NCBI RefSeq assembly: GCF_902459535.1
Contig: NZ_LR699554.1
Coordinates: forward strand, 1,116,001 to 1,180,000
Direction: 5' to 3'
Source of the DNA: Paraburkholderia dioscoreae
Lineage (GTDB): Bacteria; Pseudomonadota; Gammaproteobacteria; Burkholderiales; Burkholderiaceae
Length of the DNA: 64,000 nt
In this document: positions 46,351-55,670 of the stretch, piece after piece
Numbering within the stretch: the stretch's first letter is position 1
How the letters are laid out: each line of letters begins with the position of its first letter
Notes under the pieces: generated by a model
Seen by the model: only the letters and a program-made list of their open reading frames with translations
What the model was told of the DNA's origin: nothing
The model's database searches: none
Translations under genes and position numbers: made by a program

Positions 46351-46363
46351 GTATACCGTATAC
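46351..46363. promoter_or_regulatory. Putative GntR operator b (ornithine-cyclodeaminase-family gene)
   Basis: GTATACCGTATAC: two perfect GTATAC arms separated by one base, a fully palindromic 13-base site (centre base excepted). It is the best copy in the window and lies 94 bases before the downstream start, in the divergent promoter region shared with the ferredoxin operon. Confidence 0.65.
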
Positions 46364-46456
46364 TTTAACTCAGGCGTCAAGTTGCCAGTTTCCACGGGCG
46401 TTGTCCAACGGTCGCGGCGGCCGGCGTCCCTTTCATTCTTTCAGGAGTGGTTTCCG

Positions 46457-47413
46457 ATGATTCATCTCACCGACCAGCAGATCGACGCACTGATCGGCTT
46501 TGACGAAGCGATCCCCGCGCTCGACACCGCGTTCCGCGCGTTCGCGCGCGGCGACGCCGCGGTGCAGCGGCGCGTGCGCACCGAGGCCGGCGGCGTGAAG
46601 CTGTCCACGCTCGGCGCCGTCGTGCCGGAACTAGGCGTGGCGGGCGCCAAGGTGTATTCGACCATTGCGGGGCGCTTCAACTTTTCGATCATCCTTTTTT
46701 CCACCGACGACGGCCGGCCGCTCGCTACGCTCGAAGCGAACGCGATCACCCGTTTGCGCACGGCGGCGACGACAGTGCTGGCGCTGCGGGCGCTGGCTAA
46801 ACCTGGCGCGCGCTCCGTTGCGTTGTTCGGCACCGGCGTGCAAGGGCGCGCCCACGCCCATGCGCTTGCGGCGTTCACGTCGCTCGGAGACTTCCGGATC
46901 GTCGGACTGGAGGGAACGGCTGAACTTGCCGCCGAACTGAATCGCACTTATGCGCAGCGCGGCGTCGAAGCGCGTCCCGCCAGCGCGGAGGATGCCCTTG
47001 ACGGCGCGGACGTCGTCGTCACGGCAACCCGTGCGACCGGCGCGCTGTTCGACGGCCATCTGCTGTCGCCCGGCGCGACGATCGCGGCGATCGGATCGAG
47101 TCTGCCGCACGCGCGCGAGCTCGACGATACGACGGTGTCACGCGCGTCGCGGATCGTGGTGGAGTTGCGCGAGCAGGCGCGCGAGGAAGCGGGCGATCTG
47201 GTGCAGAGCGCGGCGGGCACGTTCGCCTGGGACGATGTGCTGGAACTGGGCGCGGTGCTCGAAGGCTTCGCCGTGGGCCGCCGCGACGACAGCGACATCG
47301 TGCTGTACAAGGCGGTCGGCATCGGCTTGCAGGACGTCGCGCTGGCCGCGCTGGCCTACGCGCGCGCGACCGCCCGGAGCGCCGCACCGGGCGTTGCTTC
47401 AACGTTGGCGTGA
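46457..47413 (+). CDS. Ornithine cyclodeaminase / mu-crystallin family protein
   Basis: A 318-residue NAD(P)-binding protein of the family that includes ornithine cyclodeaminase, alanine dehydrogenase and ketimine reductases. Landmarks are GGVKLSTLGAVVPELGVAGAKVYS, FSTDDGRPLATLEANAITRLRTAATTVLAL, and the Rossmann loop ALFGTGVQGRAHAHAL (residues ~120-135). True cyclodeaminases cannot be told from imine reductases by these. The ATG follows CAGGAGTGG. It heads an operon with the MFS gene. Confidence 0.87.
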   Translation: MIHLTDQQIDALIGFDEAIPALDTAFRAFARGDAAVQRRVRTEAGGVKLSTLGAVVPELGVAGAKVYSTIAGRFNFSIILFSTDDGRPLATLEANAITRLRTAATTVLALRALAKPGARSVALFGTGVQGRAHAHALAAFTSLGDFRIVGLEGTAELAAELNRTYAQRGVEARPASAEDALDGADVVVTATRATGALFDGHLLSPGATIAAIGSSLPHARELDDTTVSRASRIVVELREQAREEAGDLVQSAAGTFAWDDVLELGAVLEGFAVGRRDDSDIVLYKAVGIGLQDVALAALAYARATARSAAPGVASTLA

Positions 47414-47418
47414 CACCT

Positions 47419-49041
47419 ATGAACGTCTCCCGTGAGCTGGCCGTCCCGGCCGTTTCCGGCGCGCCGCGCACGTTCCGGCAGTCGCTGCTCGCCATGCTCG
47501 GGCTGTCCACGGTCGTGATGATGGTCGCCATCGACCAGACCGTGGTCGGCACCGCGCTGCCGACCATCGTCGCCGAACTGGATGGTTTTGATCTGTACGC
47601 GTGGGTTGCGACAGCCTATCTGCTGACTTCGGTCATCACCGTGCCGATCTTCGGACGGCTGGGCGATCGGCTTGGCCGCAAGCCGCTGGTCGTCACGGCG
47701 ATCGTGCTGTTCACGCTGGCCTCCGTGCTGTGCGGCGTGGCCGGCAGCATGACGCAGCTCGTGGTGTTTCGCGCGTTGCAAGGCATTGGCGGCGGCATGC
47801 TGGTCGGCACCTGCTTTGCGTCGATTCCCGATCTGTTTCCCGATCCGGTGGTGCGCCTGCGCTGGCAGGTTCTGTTCTCGAGCGCATTCGGGGTGGCCAA
47901 TGCGCTCGGGCCGTCGCTCGGCGGTTTTCTGAGTCAGCACTATGGCTGGCGCTCGGCGTTTCTCGTCAATCTGCCGGTGGGACTGGCGAGCCTGCTGCTG
48001 GTGAGCCGCTATCTGCCGCGCATCGTGCCGCCGCGCGGCGCGGCGCTCCGACCCGACTGGCGCGGTGCGCTGCTGATCGCGATTTCGCTGGGCGCCTCGC
48101 AGATGCTGGTCGAGTCGTTATCGGACGGTGCATCGCTGTGGCGCATCGCGTTACTCGCGGCAGTCGCGGCGGGCGCGGTCGTGCTGCTTCTGCGCGAGGA
48201 AGCGCGCGCCGCGGATCCGGTTTTGCCTCTGCCCCTGCTGCGCGGGCGCGCGATCGGCACCTTGCTCGGTCTGTCCGCGTTGCTGGGCGTCGCCATGTTC
48301 GCACTGCTGTTCTACGTGCCGTTGCTGCTGCAAGGCGGCCTCGGGATGTCGGCCAGCGCGGCGGGTGTCTCGATCACGCCGTTCGTCACGTTCATCACCG
48401 TGGGTACGATCGCCAATACGCGGATCGTCACCCGGCTCAAGCGGCCGAACGTCATGCTGTATGCCGGCTTTGCGCTGCTCGGCGCGGCATGTGCGGGGCT
48501 TTACGCCACCGGCGACCGCCACGGCGCCGGCTTCATCGTATCGATGCTGGCGGCCGGCCTCGGTATCGGCTTCGTGATGCCGAATCTCACTGTGTTCGCG
48601 CAGCAGGTAGCGGGCAAGACGCATCTGGGCATTGCCACGGCGATGATCCAGTCGGCGCGCATGGTGGGCGGCATGCTTGGCACGGCGATCGCGGGCAGCG
48701 TCGTGCGCGCGCTGTATCGCGCTGACGCGGCGCCGCTGCTCGATGCTGCGTCGCCGGGCGCGCGCGAAGCATGGGGCGCGGCGCTGCTCGATCCGCAGTC
48801 GCTGCTCGATCCGGCACAGGGCGCGGCCATCGTCGCGCATGCACACGCGGCCGGCGTCGCCGCCGGGCCGCTCATGCTTGCCGCACGCCATGCGCTCGCT
48901 GCATCGGTCGAACATGCATTCATCGTGATTGCGGGATTGATGGTCGTGGCGTGCGTGGTTGTCGCGCGCTTGCCGCTGATCGAACTGGTTGCCAGAGGAG
49001 AGAAGGGCGCCGGCAACGGACGTGCCGGTCAAGGCGGATGA
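47419..49041 (+). CDS. MFS transporter, DHA2 (EmrB-like, 14-helix) family
   Basis: A ~540-residue exporter with about fourteen helices. AIDQTVVGTALPTIV (helix 1) and GRLGDRLGRKPLV (loop 2-3) are DHA2 signatures. A GTG at 47410 overlaps the stop of the previous gene and could also start translation; the ATG at 47419 was chosen by codon preference. Neither has a strong ribosome binding site, so coupling to the upstream gene is likely. It may export a pathway substrate or a toxic intermediate. Confidence 0.88.
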   Translation: MNVSRELAVPAVSGAPRTFRQSLLAMLGLSTVVMMVAIDQTVVGTALPTIVAELDGFDLYAWVATAYLLTSVITVPIFGRLGDRLGRKPLVVTAIVLFTLASVLCGVAGSMTQLVVFRALQGIGGGMLVGTCFASIPDLFPDPVVRLRWQVLFSSAFGVANALGPSLGGFLSQHYGWRSAFLVNLPVGLASLLLVSRYLPRIVPPRGAALRPDWRGALLIAISLGASQMLVESLSDGASLWRIALLAAVAAGAVVLLLREEARAADPVLPLPLLRGRAIGTLLGLSALLGVAMFALLFYVPLLLQGGLGMSASAAGVSITPFVTFITVGTIANTRIVTRLKRPNVMLYAGFALLGAACAGLYATGDRHGAGFIVSMLAAGLGIGFVMPNLTVFAQQVAGKTHLGIATAMIQSARMVGGMLGTAIAGSVVRALYRADAAPLLDAASPGAREAWGAALLDPQSLLDPAQGAAIVAHAHAAGVAAGPLMLAARHALAASVEHAFIVIAGLMVVACVVVARLPLIELVARGEKGAGNGRAGQGG

Positions 49042-49089
49042 ATTGCCGGTGCGGCGCGCTCCGCTGAAACCGGCGCGCGCCGCCGCCCG

Positions 49090-49824
49090 TCAACCTTGTT
49101 GCGCCTGCCGCCGCATGAGCAGGTGGCCAAGAAGCGGCACCAGCACGGCGACCGCCACGCTGACCAGAAATCCCGCATCGATGCCGAACTGCGCGACCGC
49201 CGTGCCGCCGCCAATCTGCTGCAACGCGTTATCGACGTGGCGATCGGCCTGCACCATGTCGCCCGCGACCCAGCCGAGCAGCGCCGCGCCCACGTAGGTC
49301 AGCGCAGGCACACGCTGCAGAAGCACGATCATCGCGTTGCTGCCGAAAGCGATGACAGGTGCGCCGACCGCGAGACCCACGAACACATAGAACAGCCGCG
49401 ATGCTTCCGGCAGCGTTTGCGCGATGGCTGCCGTGGCGAGCGCGTTGTCGAGACTCATCGCGAAGTCGGCGCAGACGATCGTGAGAACCGCGCGCCACAG
49501 CGCCGAGGCGGCGTGCGTGGTCTCCTCGTCGTCCTGATGCCGGAGCATCTGCACGCCGATCCATACCAGCAGCGCGGCGGCGATCACGTGCATGTACGGC
49601 ACGGCGAGCACCGCGCCGATCACGCCGATCAGCAGCAGCCGCAGCACGATGCCGAGGACCGTGCCGAGCATGATGCCGATGCGCCGCTGGCGCGGCGCCA
49701 GCGAGCGGCAGGCCATTGCGATGGCGATTGCGTTGTCGCCGCCTAGCAGCACATTGAAGAACACGATTTGCAGAACGGCCCAGCCGTCGTGAGCGAGCGG
49801 GGCCGGCAAGCCGGGGAACGTCAT
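49090..49824 (-). CDS. TerC-family membrane protein
   Basis: A 244-residue membrane protein with about seven helices and the TerC acid motifs FNVLLGGDNAIAIAMA (residues ~23-38) and CADFAMSLDNALATAA (~117-132). TerC proteins are linked to manganese efflux or metal supply to exported enzymes in other bacteria. It is 15 bases downstream of the permease gene in the same operon; here it might supply metal to the oxygenase, an inference only. Confidence 0.9.
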   Translation of the reverse strand: MTFPGLPAPLAHDGWAVLQIVFFNVLLGGDNAIAIAMACRSLAPRQRRIGIMLGTVLGIVLRLLLIGVIGAVLAVPYMHVIAAALLVWIGVQMLRHQDDEETTHAASALWRAVLTIVCADFAMSLDNALATAAIAQTLPEASRLFYVFVGLAVGAPVIAFGSNAMIVLLQRVPALTYVGAALLGWVAGDMVQADRHVDNALQQIGGGTAVAQFGIDAGFLVSVAVAVLVPLLGHLLMRRQAQQG

Positions 49825-49839
49825 CGGAAAAGTGTTCCT

Positions 49840-51414
49840 TCAACTGATCGCAATCGCGACGACAGTGGCCGCGATCAGGCCGCAAACGACCGGCAGGAAA
49901 AGCGCGCGCACGGCTTCGAGCACGGGAACCCGGGCGAAACCGGTCACCGCGATCAGCGAGGACCACGCGATGAGCGTGCCGCCACCCGTCCACACCGCGC
50001 CCATCTGGCCGATCGCCGCGAGCGTGGCCGCGGGCATGTGCGCCATCGGCGCGAGCGCGCCTGCGAGCGAACCCGTGAGCGGCAGTCCCGCGAAACCCGA
50101 ACCGTCGATGCCGGTCACCATGCCGGTCAGCAATACCCCGAACGACACGAACACCGGGCTTTGCGGAATGAACTGGCTGCATGCCTGGACCAGTTCGAAC
50201 AGCAGCGAGGGCACATGCTGGCCCGGCGCAATGCCGAGAATCGTGCCCGCCGTGCTGCTGTCGCCCACGAAAAAGAAGCCCGCGATCGGCAGCACTGCGC
50301 CCATCGCCTTGAAGGCGAACACGAGGCCGTCGATGATGTGTTCCGCCGTGCGGTCGAGAAAGCCGCGGCGTCCGTTCGACAGCGTGGTCAGCATCATCAG
50401 GATCGCGGCCATGCCGCCGATCAGCGCGGCTGCGTCGCCGCCGCGGATCGCGTCCGCGCCGATGATCTGCGGACGGGTCATGACGACCACCACGGCGAGA
50501 AACGCGAGCGGCGTGACGATCGAGAAGATTTTGGACCACATTTCCTGGCGCGACATCGCAGCGCCGCTCATCATGCCGGGCATGGCCAGCGCCGCGCCAC
50601 CGCCTGCCGATGCGAGCGCCGGTTGCGGCTCGTTCAGGAGTCCGCCGCTCGTGCTGCGAGCCAGTTCGGCCTTGGCGAAGCTGCCCTGGTGCAGTTGCGC
50701 CTCGGTCTCTGCCGCGCCCGGTTCGCCTTGCGCTTCCCATGCGATCAGATTGGCCGTGCCGGGCTTGCGCACGCTGCGCCGCACGGTCAGGAACCACGTC
50801 ATGCCGAGCGCCACCACGCCCGCCACGACCGAAAGCAGAAAGGCCATGTTGGCGACAGCCAGCATATCGGTGCCGGCGGCCTTCGCGCTGATGCCGGGCG
50901 CGACCTTGATCACGTAATCCGACGAAAGCGCCATGCCCTGGCCGGCAATCGCGATGGCGGCCGCCGCGCCGAGCGGCGAGAGGCCCGCGTAGATCGCGGC
51001 GGGAATCAGGATGGCGCCGACCAGCGGCACGGCCGGCGTCGGCCAGAAGAACAGCGAGATCAGGTAGGTGATCAACGCGAGGATAAAGAACGCCACGTGA
51101 CCATTGACCATGATCCGCTTGAACGGACGGACCATGCGCACGTCGGCGCCGATTTCGCGCAGGCCGTTGAGCAGCGCGGTCATCAGCGCGATCACGAGAA
51201 AAATGTTGAACAGTTCGTGCGCGGCCGTCAGGCTGCCCATGAAAATGGCCTGCAGGCCCGTCAGCAGTTTGCCCGACGAGGCGACGGCCACCGCGAAGGT
51301 AGCAAGAATCGCGGGGACGACGACATTGGCCCGGAAAATCATTGTCGCGATGATGGCAACCACACCTATCAAATAACAGTAATGGGCCGGCGTAAGTGAC
51401 GAAAGGAGGTGCAT
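49840..51414 (-). CDS. Large permease of the ion-transporter type
   Basis: A 524-residue protein with about twelve hydrophobic segments, a hydrophilic central loop (~residues 205-285) and conserved small-residue clusters (FFVGDSSTAGTILGIAPGQ, VTGIDGSGFAGLPLTGSLAG). The overall organisation resembles GntP/CitM-like permeases of the ion transporter superfamily, but I cannot name a substrate. I chose the ATG at 51412-51414 with GAGG 8 bases upstream. Site c lies 46 bases upstream. The gene is cotranscribed with terC. Confidence 0.75.
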   Translation of the reverse strand: MHLLSSLTPAHYCYLIGVVAIIATMIFRANVVVPAILATFAVAVASSGKLLTGLQAIFMGSLTAAHELFNIFLVIALMTALLNGLREIGADVRMVRPFKRIMVNGHVAFFILALITYLISLFFWPTPAVPLVGAILIPAAIYAGLSPLGAAAAIAIAGQGMALSSDYVIKVAPGISAKAAGTDMLAVANMAFLLSVVAGVVALGMTWFLTVRRSVRKPGTANLIAWEAQGEPGAAETEAQLHQGSFAKAELARSTSGGLLNEPQPALASAGGGAALAMPGMMSGAAMSRQEMWSKIFSIVTPLAFLAVVVVMTRPQIIGADAIRGGDAAALIGGMAAILMMLTTLSNGRRGFLDRTAEHIIDGLVFAFKAMGAVLPIAGFFFVGDSSTAGTILGIAPGQHVPSLLFELVQACSQFIPQSPVFVSFGVLLTGMVTGIDGSGFAGLPLTGSLAGALAPMAHMPAATLAAIGQMGAVWTGGGTLIAWSSLIAVTGFARVPVLEAVRALFLPVVCGLIAATVVAIAIS

Positions 51415-51459
51415 GGGGGGGAACCTCAGTGTGTAAGAGGGATAAGAGTGGTTGTTTCG

Positions 51460-51472
51460 GTATACTATGTGC
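51460..51472. promoter_or_regulatory. Putative GntR operator c (permease/terC operon)
   Basis: GTATACTATGTGC: a perfect first arm and a poor second arm (3 of 6), 46 bases before the permease start. It is less certain than sites a, b, d and e. Confidence 0.4.
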
Positions 51473-51670
51473 AGCTTGATGCGTGTCAAAAAAGCAGGAC
51501 GTCTTTTTTCGTGGTGCGGAACGGAAAATCATCCGGAATCGGCCGGTAATCGATTTGGATGACTAAATGAATCTGTCCCTGCTTGCTGCCGTTTTCGTGT
51601 TTTTCGTGTTGTTATGCCGGCGCGCTACGACAACCCGGCACCGGCCGCCATGCCCGGCGGCCGGTGCCGT

Positions 51671-52687
51671 TCAGGCCTGCACGTCCGACGTGGCCTGCTG
51701 GAACGTGAAGCCGTCGGCGTAGAAATAACGGGCGCTGACGCCGAGTTCGGCGAACGCGCGCTTGGCCGAGGCGATCATGTCGGGCGAACCGCACGCATAG
51801 ACCGCGTGCTCGGACAGGTCGGGAAACTGCGCACTGACCGCCTGTTGTACGTACCCTCTCGCGCCGGTCCACGAAGCACCCGCTCGCGACAACACCGGCG
51901 TGTAGTCGAAATCGTCGTGCTGCGCGGCGAGCGCCGCGAGCGTGTCATGCAGATACAGGTCTTGTGGCGTGCGTCCGCCCCAGAACAGTGCAATCGGCGG
52001 ACGGTCCGCATCCGCGAGCAGTTCGCCCAGCATCGCGTAGAGCGGTGCGATGCCGGTGCCGGTCGCGATCATCACGATCGGGCGGTAGTCCTCTTCGTGA
52101 TAGCCGAAGCCGCCGAGCGGCAATTCCACGTCGAGCGTGTCGCCTACCGCGAGCGTTGCGAGGCGCCCGTCGGTGAAATAGCCGCCTTCGATCCTGCGAA
52201 TGTGGAACGCGACCGTCGCCTCGTTCGGAGACGAGGCCATCGAAAAGCTGCGCACTCCAGCTTCGCCGAGATGCACATGCATGTATTGCCCCGGCCGGAA
52301 AGCGATGCGCTCCTGTCCGTCGATGGCAAGCGTGAGCTTGACCACGCGGTCGGCGGCGTGTTCGAGCGCAACGACCGACGCGCTGTGCCTCGCCGCCGGC
52401 ACCGGCGAGGCGAGCGGCCGGTCCGTGCTGACGACGAGCGCCGAGGCGGCGCGTGCCTGGCACGCCAACGCATAGCCTTCTGCCGTCTCCTGTTCGGAGA
52501 GTCCCGGCGGCATCTCGTCGTAGCGCACGGCGCCGCTCAGCAGCTTGACGCGGCAGGTGCCGCACGCGCCGAAACAGCATTCGGAAGGCAACATCACACC
52601 GGCGCGCACGGCGGCGTCGAGCACGGTCTCGCCGTCGGCGGCGTCGAACGTGCATCCTTCCTCGAGCCAGGTTACCTGATGATTCAC
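51671..52687 (-). CDS. Ferredoxin-NAD(P)H reductase with N-terminal [2Fe-2S] domain
   Basis: A 338-residue electron-transfer reductase. The N-terminal ferredoxin domain has C-C-x3-C-x2-C around residues 37-45 (ECCFGACGTC) and the fourth Cys near 75 (ALACQA). A flavin domain follows (RSFSMASSP), then an NAD(P) domain (ATGTGIAPLYAM, YACGSPDM). This is the design of phenol hydroxylase and class IB dioxygenase reductases. It is the likely electron source for the oxidase encoded upstream in the same operon. Confidence 0.92.
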   Translation of the reverse strand: MNHQVTWLEEGCTFDAADGETVLDAAVRAGVMLPSECCFGACGTCRVKLLSGAVRYDEMPPGLSEQETAEGYALACQARAASALVVSTDRPLASPVPAARHSASVVALEHAADRVVKLTLAIDGQERIAFRPGQYMHVHLGEAGVRSFSMASSPNEATVAFHIRRIEGGYFTDGRLATLAVGDTLDVELPLGGFGYHEEDYRPIVMIATGTGIAPLYAMLGELLADADRPPIALFWGGRTPQDLYLHDTLAALAAQHDDFDYTPVLSRAGASWTGARGYVQQAVSAQFPDLSEHAVYACGSPDMIASAKRAFAELGVSARYFYADGFTFQQATSDVQA

Positions 52688-52706
52688 GGCTGCACCTCCG
52701 CGCCAG

Positions 52707-53186
52707 TTACAGCTTGATATCGCTTTGAACGAGAACCTCGCGGCCCGACTCGCGCAGCAGGTCGCGCAGCGCGGCGAGACCGGCGAGGCCCGCGGCGGTG
52801 TCCTGCTCGCCGTTGCCGCCGCTCAGACCGATGCCGCCTACCACCTCGTTGTCGACCACGATCGGAAAGCCGCCGACGAACACGGCGAACTTGCCGTCAA
52901 AGCTCCATTGAATGCCGAAGGCTTCGTTGCCGGGCAGCGCGGGGCCGTTCGGCGCCGTGTTGAACAGATGTGTCGAGCGCTTGTGGCCCGCCGCGGTGAA
53001 CGCCTTGTTCCATGCGATTTGCGGACCGGTGACGCGGCCGCCGTCCATGCGTTCCATGGCGAGCGGAAAACCGCCTTCGTCCGTGATGCAGATGGTTTCG
53101 AGCACACCGATTTCCTGCGACCGGGCAATGGCCGCGGCGATCATGTGACGCGCTTCGGCCAGTTCGAGTTTGAAGAAAGGTTTCAT
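52707..53186 (-). CDS. GlcG/HbpS-family protein
   Basis: A 159-residue protein of the HbpS/GlcG family (KLELAEARHMIAAAIARSQEIG, then VGGFPIVVDNEVVGGIGLSGG near residues 110-130). Family members bind heme or act in glycolate, diol or aromatic clusters, usually with unclear chemistry. I chose the ATG at 53184-53186. It lies between the aldehyde dehydrogenase and reductase genes with gaps of 34 and 19 bases. Confidence 0.88.
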   Translation of the reverse strand: MKPFFKLELAEARHMIAAAIARSQEIGVLETICITDEGGFPLAMERMDGGRVTGPQIAWNKAFTAAGHKRSTHLFNTAPNGPALPGNEAFGIQWSFDGKFAVFVGGFPIVVDNEVVGGIGLSGGNGEQDTAAGLAGLAALRDLLRESGREVLVQSDIKL

Positions 53187-53220
53187 GAGAGGCAAAGACG
53201 AATGAGTGGATCCGGTGGCG

Positions 53221-54675
53221 TCAGACGCCGCGATAGACGGTCTTGGTTTGCAGATAGAACTCGAGGCCGTCCCGCCCCGACTCGCGGAACGTGGCCGTGC
53301 TCGAACGCTTCAGTCCGCCGAACGGCGCGTTCACGAGATTGCCGGTAGTGGTGCGGTTGATCTTCACCGTGCCGGCTTCGATGTCGCCGGCGAAGCGTTC
53401 CATCAGCGCGGCGTCGCGCGTGACGAGCGCGGCCGAGAGGCCGTATTCGGTGTCGTTGGCCACGGCGATCGCATCGGCGTAATCGGCTACGTCGATCACC
53501 GCGATCACGGGGCCGAAAATTTCCTCGCGTGCGATCCGCGCATGGCGCGGTACGTCGACGAACACGGTGGGCTGAACGTAATAGCCGTGCGCGAATTCGC
53601 CGTCGGTCAACTGCCCGCCGCCGGCCGCGAGCTTCGCTTCGCCTTTGCCGGTCTCGATGTACGCGAGCACCGTGCGCAACTGGCCGGCCGTGGCAAGCGG
53701 GCCAATCTGCGCGTCCGCCGACATGCCGTTGCCGATTTTCAGCGTGAGAGTCTTCTCGACCAGTTGCGCGACGAACGCCGCCTTGGCCTGCGGTGTGACG
53801 AGCACGCGGCTCGTGCCGGTGCATGCCTGGCCGCTCAGCGAAAAGCCGCCTTTGATGGTCAGATCGACCGCGAGAGGCACGTCGCTTTCTTCCAGCACGA
53901 TCAGCGGATTCTTACCGCCGAGCTCCATCTGCGTGCGCGTGGACAGCGAAGCGGCGCGATGGATCTGCTCGCCCGCGGCGGTCGAGCCGGTGAACGAAAT
54001 GGCGCGGATTGCCGGCGATTCGATGATCGCCGGGCCGACCTCGCCGGCCTTGCCGGTGACGAAGTTCAGGACGCCTCGCGGCAGGCCGGCTTCGACCAAT
54101 GCTTCAGTGAGGCGCAACCCGGCAAGCGGCGCGTCCGACGACGGCTTGAATACGACCGTATTGCCGCACACGAGCGCGGGCGCGATCTTGCGCGCGGGAA
54201 TCGAGACCGGGAAATTCCACGGACTGATCACGGTGACGACGCCGAGCGGTTCGCGCAAGGTGTAGACGCTCATCTTCGGGTCGTCGTTCGGGAAGGTCTC
54301 GCCGCCGAACGATTGCGCTTCGATCGCGTAGTAGCGCAGCGTCTGCGCCGCGCGCATGAATTCGTCGCGTGCGAGCGTGCGCGGCTTGCCTTCCTCGCGG
54401 GTGAGTTCGTCGCCGAAACGCCCGGCGTGCTGTTCGAGGTAGTCGGCCGCTTTCAGCAGATATTGCGCGCGGGCCGTCACCGACAGCTTTTTCCAGCCCG
54501 CGAAAGCGGTCGATGCCGCGTTGACGGCGGCTGTCGCGTCCGCTGCGTTCGACGCCTGAAAGCGGCCGACGAGGTCGCGCGTATCGGCGGGATTGAGGTT
54601 GTCGAAGGTGAGGCCGGACAGGCTGGCGCACCATTCGCCGTCGATATGATTGGAATAGATGGGAGCGTTCGTCAT
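53221..54675 (-). CDS. NAD(P)-dependent aldehyde dehydrogenase
   Basis: A 484-residue class 3-fold aldehyde dehydrogenase with SPWNFPVSIP, FTGSTAAGEQI, MELGGKNPL (general-base Glu) and GQACTGTSR (catalytic Cys). The N-terminal block IDGEWCASLSGLTFDNLNPA resembles alpha-ketoglutaric-semialdehyde-type dehydrogenases, so a short carboxylated aldehyde is plausible, though substrate cannot be fixed. The ATG at 54673-54675 has AGGAC upstream. The 149-base gap after the oxidase gene is the longest within the operon. Confidence 0.9.
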   Translation of the reverse strand: MTNAPIYSNHIDGEWCASLSGLTFDNLNPADTRDLVGRFQASNAADATAAVNAASTAFAGWKKLSVTARAQYLLKAADYLEQHAGRFGDELTREEGKPRTLARDEFMRAAQTLRYYAIEAQSFGGETFPNDDPKMSVYTLREPLGVVTVISPWNFPVSIPARKIAPALVCGNTVVFKPSSDAPLAGLRLTEALVEAGLPRGVLNFVTGKAGEVGPAIIESPAIRAISFTGSTAAGEQIHRAASLSTRTQMELGGKNPLIVLEESDVPLAVDLTIKGGFSLSGQACTGTSRVLVTPQAKAAFVAQLVEKTLTLKIGNGMSADAQIGPLATAGQLRTVLAYIETGKGEAKLAAGGGQLTDGEFAHGYYVQPTVFVDVPRHARIAREEIFGPVIAVIDVADYADAIAVANDTEYGLSAALVTRDAALMERFAGDIEAGTVKINRTTTGNLVNAPFGGLKRSSTATFRESGRDGLEFYLQTKTVYRGV

Positions 54676-54824
54676 GACTGTTGCGTCCTGCAATTGGGAA
54701 AACCAGCTCATCTGAAGCGATGCGGCCGTTGCGGTCCGGCGGATGGATTCATCCGCCGGTTGCCCACGGCCCGTGGCCCATGAGAATCGTCCGGACGCGG
54801 CCCGCGCCCGGACGATCGAACCCG

Positions 54825-55556
54825 TCAGGCTGCGAGGCCCAGTTCCGGCAGCGGGATTTCCTTTTCCACGTAGTCGTAATAGAGCGCGGTGGTGTAGAGC
54901 AGACGCATCTGCGCTCCCACTTCGCAGATCTTCAGGCAACGCTGCTGCAGTTCCGGCGTCGTCGCGTGTTCGAGCACGATCTGGTAGCCGCGCTCGCCGT
55001 GGATCTCGTCGGACACGATGTGCAGGTCGAAGAACTCCACTTCCTCGTCCGTGAATTTGTACTTCTCGCGCAGCGTCGGCGTCTGCTTGCGGTAGATCGA
55101 CGGCACCTGCGATTCGAGACCCACCACCAGCGCGGCAACCGCGACGACCGGGTCTTCACGCATTGCCACCGAATAGCACCAGCCTTGCAGGCCGCGCGTG
55201 GTGGGCGACATGTTGTCCGGATCGGTGACGCGGGCGCGCGTTGTGCCGCATGCTTCCGCGAAGCGGATCAGCAGGTCCGTGTGACGGTCGCCGCCGATCT
55301 CTTCTTCGTACATGTTGGCGAGCACGAAGTCTTTCGCCTCGGTCATGTGCTCCGGCATGCGGGCGTACAGATAACCCAGGTAGTCCGCGAACGGACCGAC
55401 GTAGTGGTAATGGTTCTCGGCCCAGCGCGCCAGATGCGCGCGGCTCAGCTTGCCACTCGCCCAGGCGATGCTGAACGGCGCCTGATTGGCGCTTTTGCCT
55501 TTGATCGCTTGTTCCAGTGCGCCGCGGAACGCGTCGCGGCTCATCAGTTCGGCCAT
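54825..55556 (-). CDS. Heme-oxygenase-like diiron oxidase (TenA/PqqC-like fold)
   Basis: A 243-residue all-helical protein of the iron-containing HDO superfamily (relatives: CADD, BesC, UndA, SznF). The six ligands expected from CADD are in place with the same spacing: Glu85 and His92 (YEEEIGGDRH), Glu148 (VGLESQ), then His179, Asp183 and His186 (LHIVSDEIHG). This argues for an O2-activating dimetal site rather than a thiaminase. Family members remove or oxidise small amines and acids. AAGGAG lies 8 bases before the ATG. It is the first gene of the operon with ALDH, HbpS-like and reductase, controlled by putative site d. Confidence 0.88.
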   Translation of the reverse strand: MAELMSRDAFRGALEQAIKGKSANQAPFSIAWASGKLSRAHLARWAENHYHYVGPFADYLGYLYARMPEHMTEAKDFVLANMYEEEIGGDRHTDLLIRFAEACGTTRARVTDPDNMSPTTRGLQGWCYSVAMREDPVVAVAALVVGLESQVPSIYRKQTPTLREKYKFTDEEVEFFDLHIVSDEIHGERGYQIVLEHATTPELQQRCLKICEVGAQMRLLYTTALYYDYVEKEIPLPELGLAA

Positions 55557-55616
55557 GAAAAACTCCTTGTTCGTGAAGATGGGACATTGGTCCAAATGCG
55601 CGTGGCGCGCATTTCG

Positions 55617-55629
55617 GTACACTGTATAC
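55617..55629. promoter_or_regulatory. Putative GntR operator d (oxidase operon)
   Basis: GTACACTGTATAC: one perfect arm, the other one mismatch away, 61 bases before the oxidase start codon. Confidence 0.55.
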
Positions 55630-55670
55630 TGTTTATATCGCGACGCCAACCCTTTGCAAACGGTTCGCGG

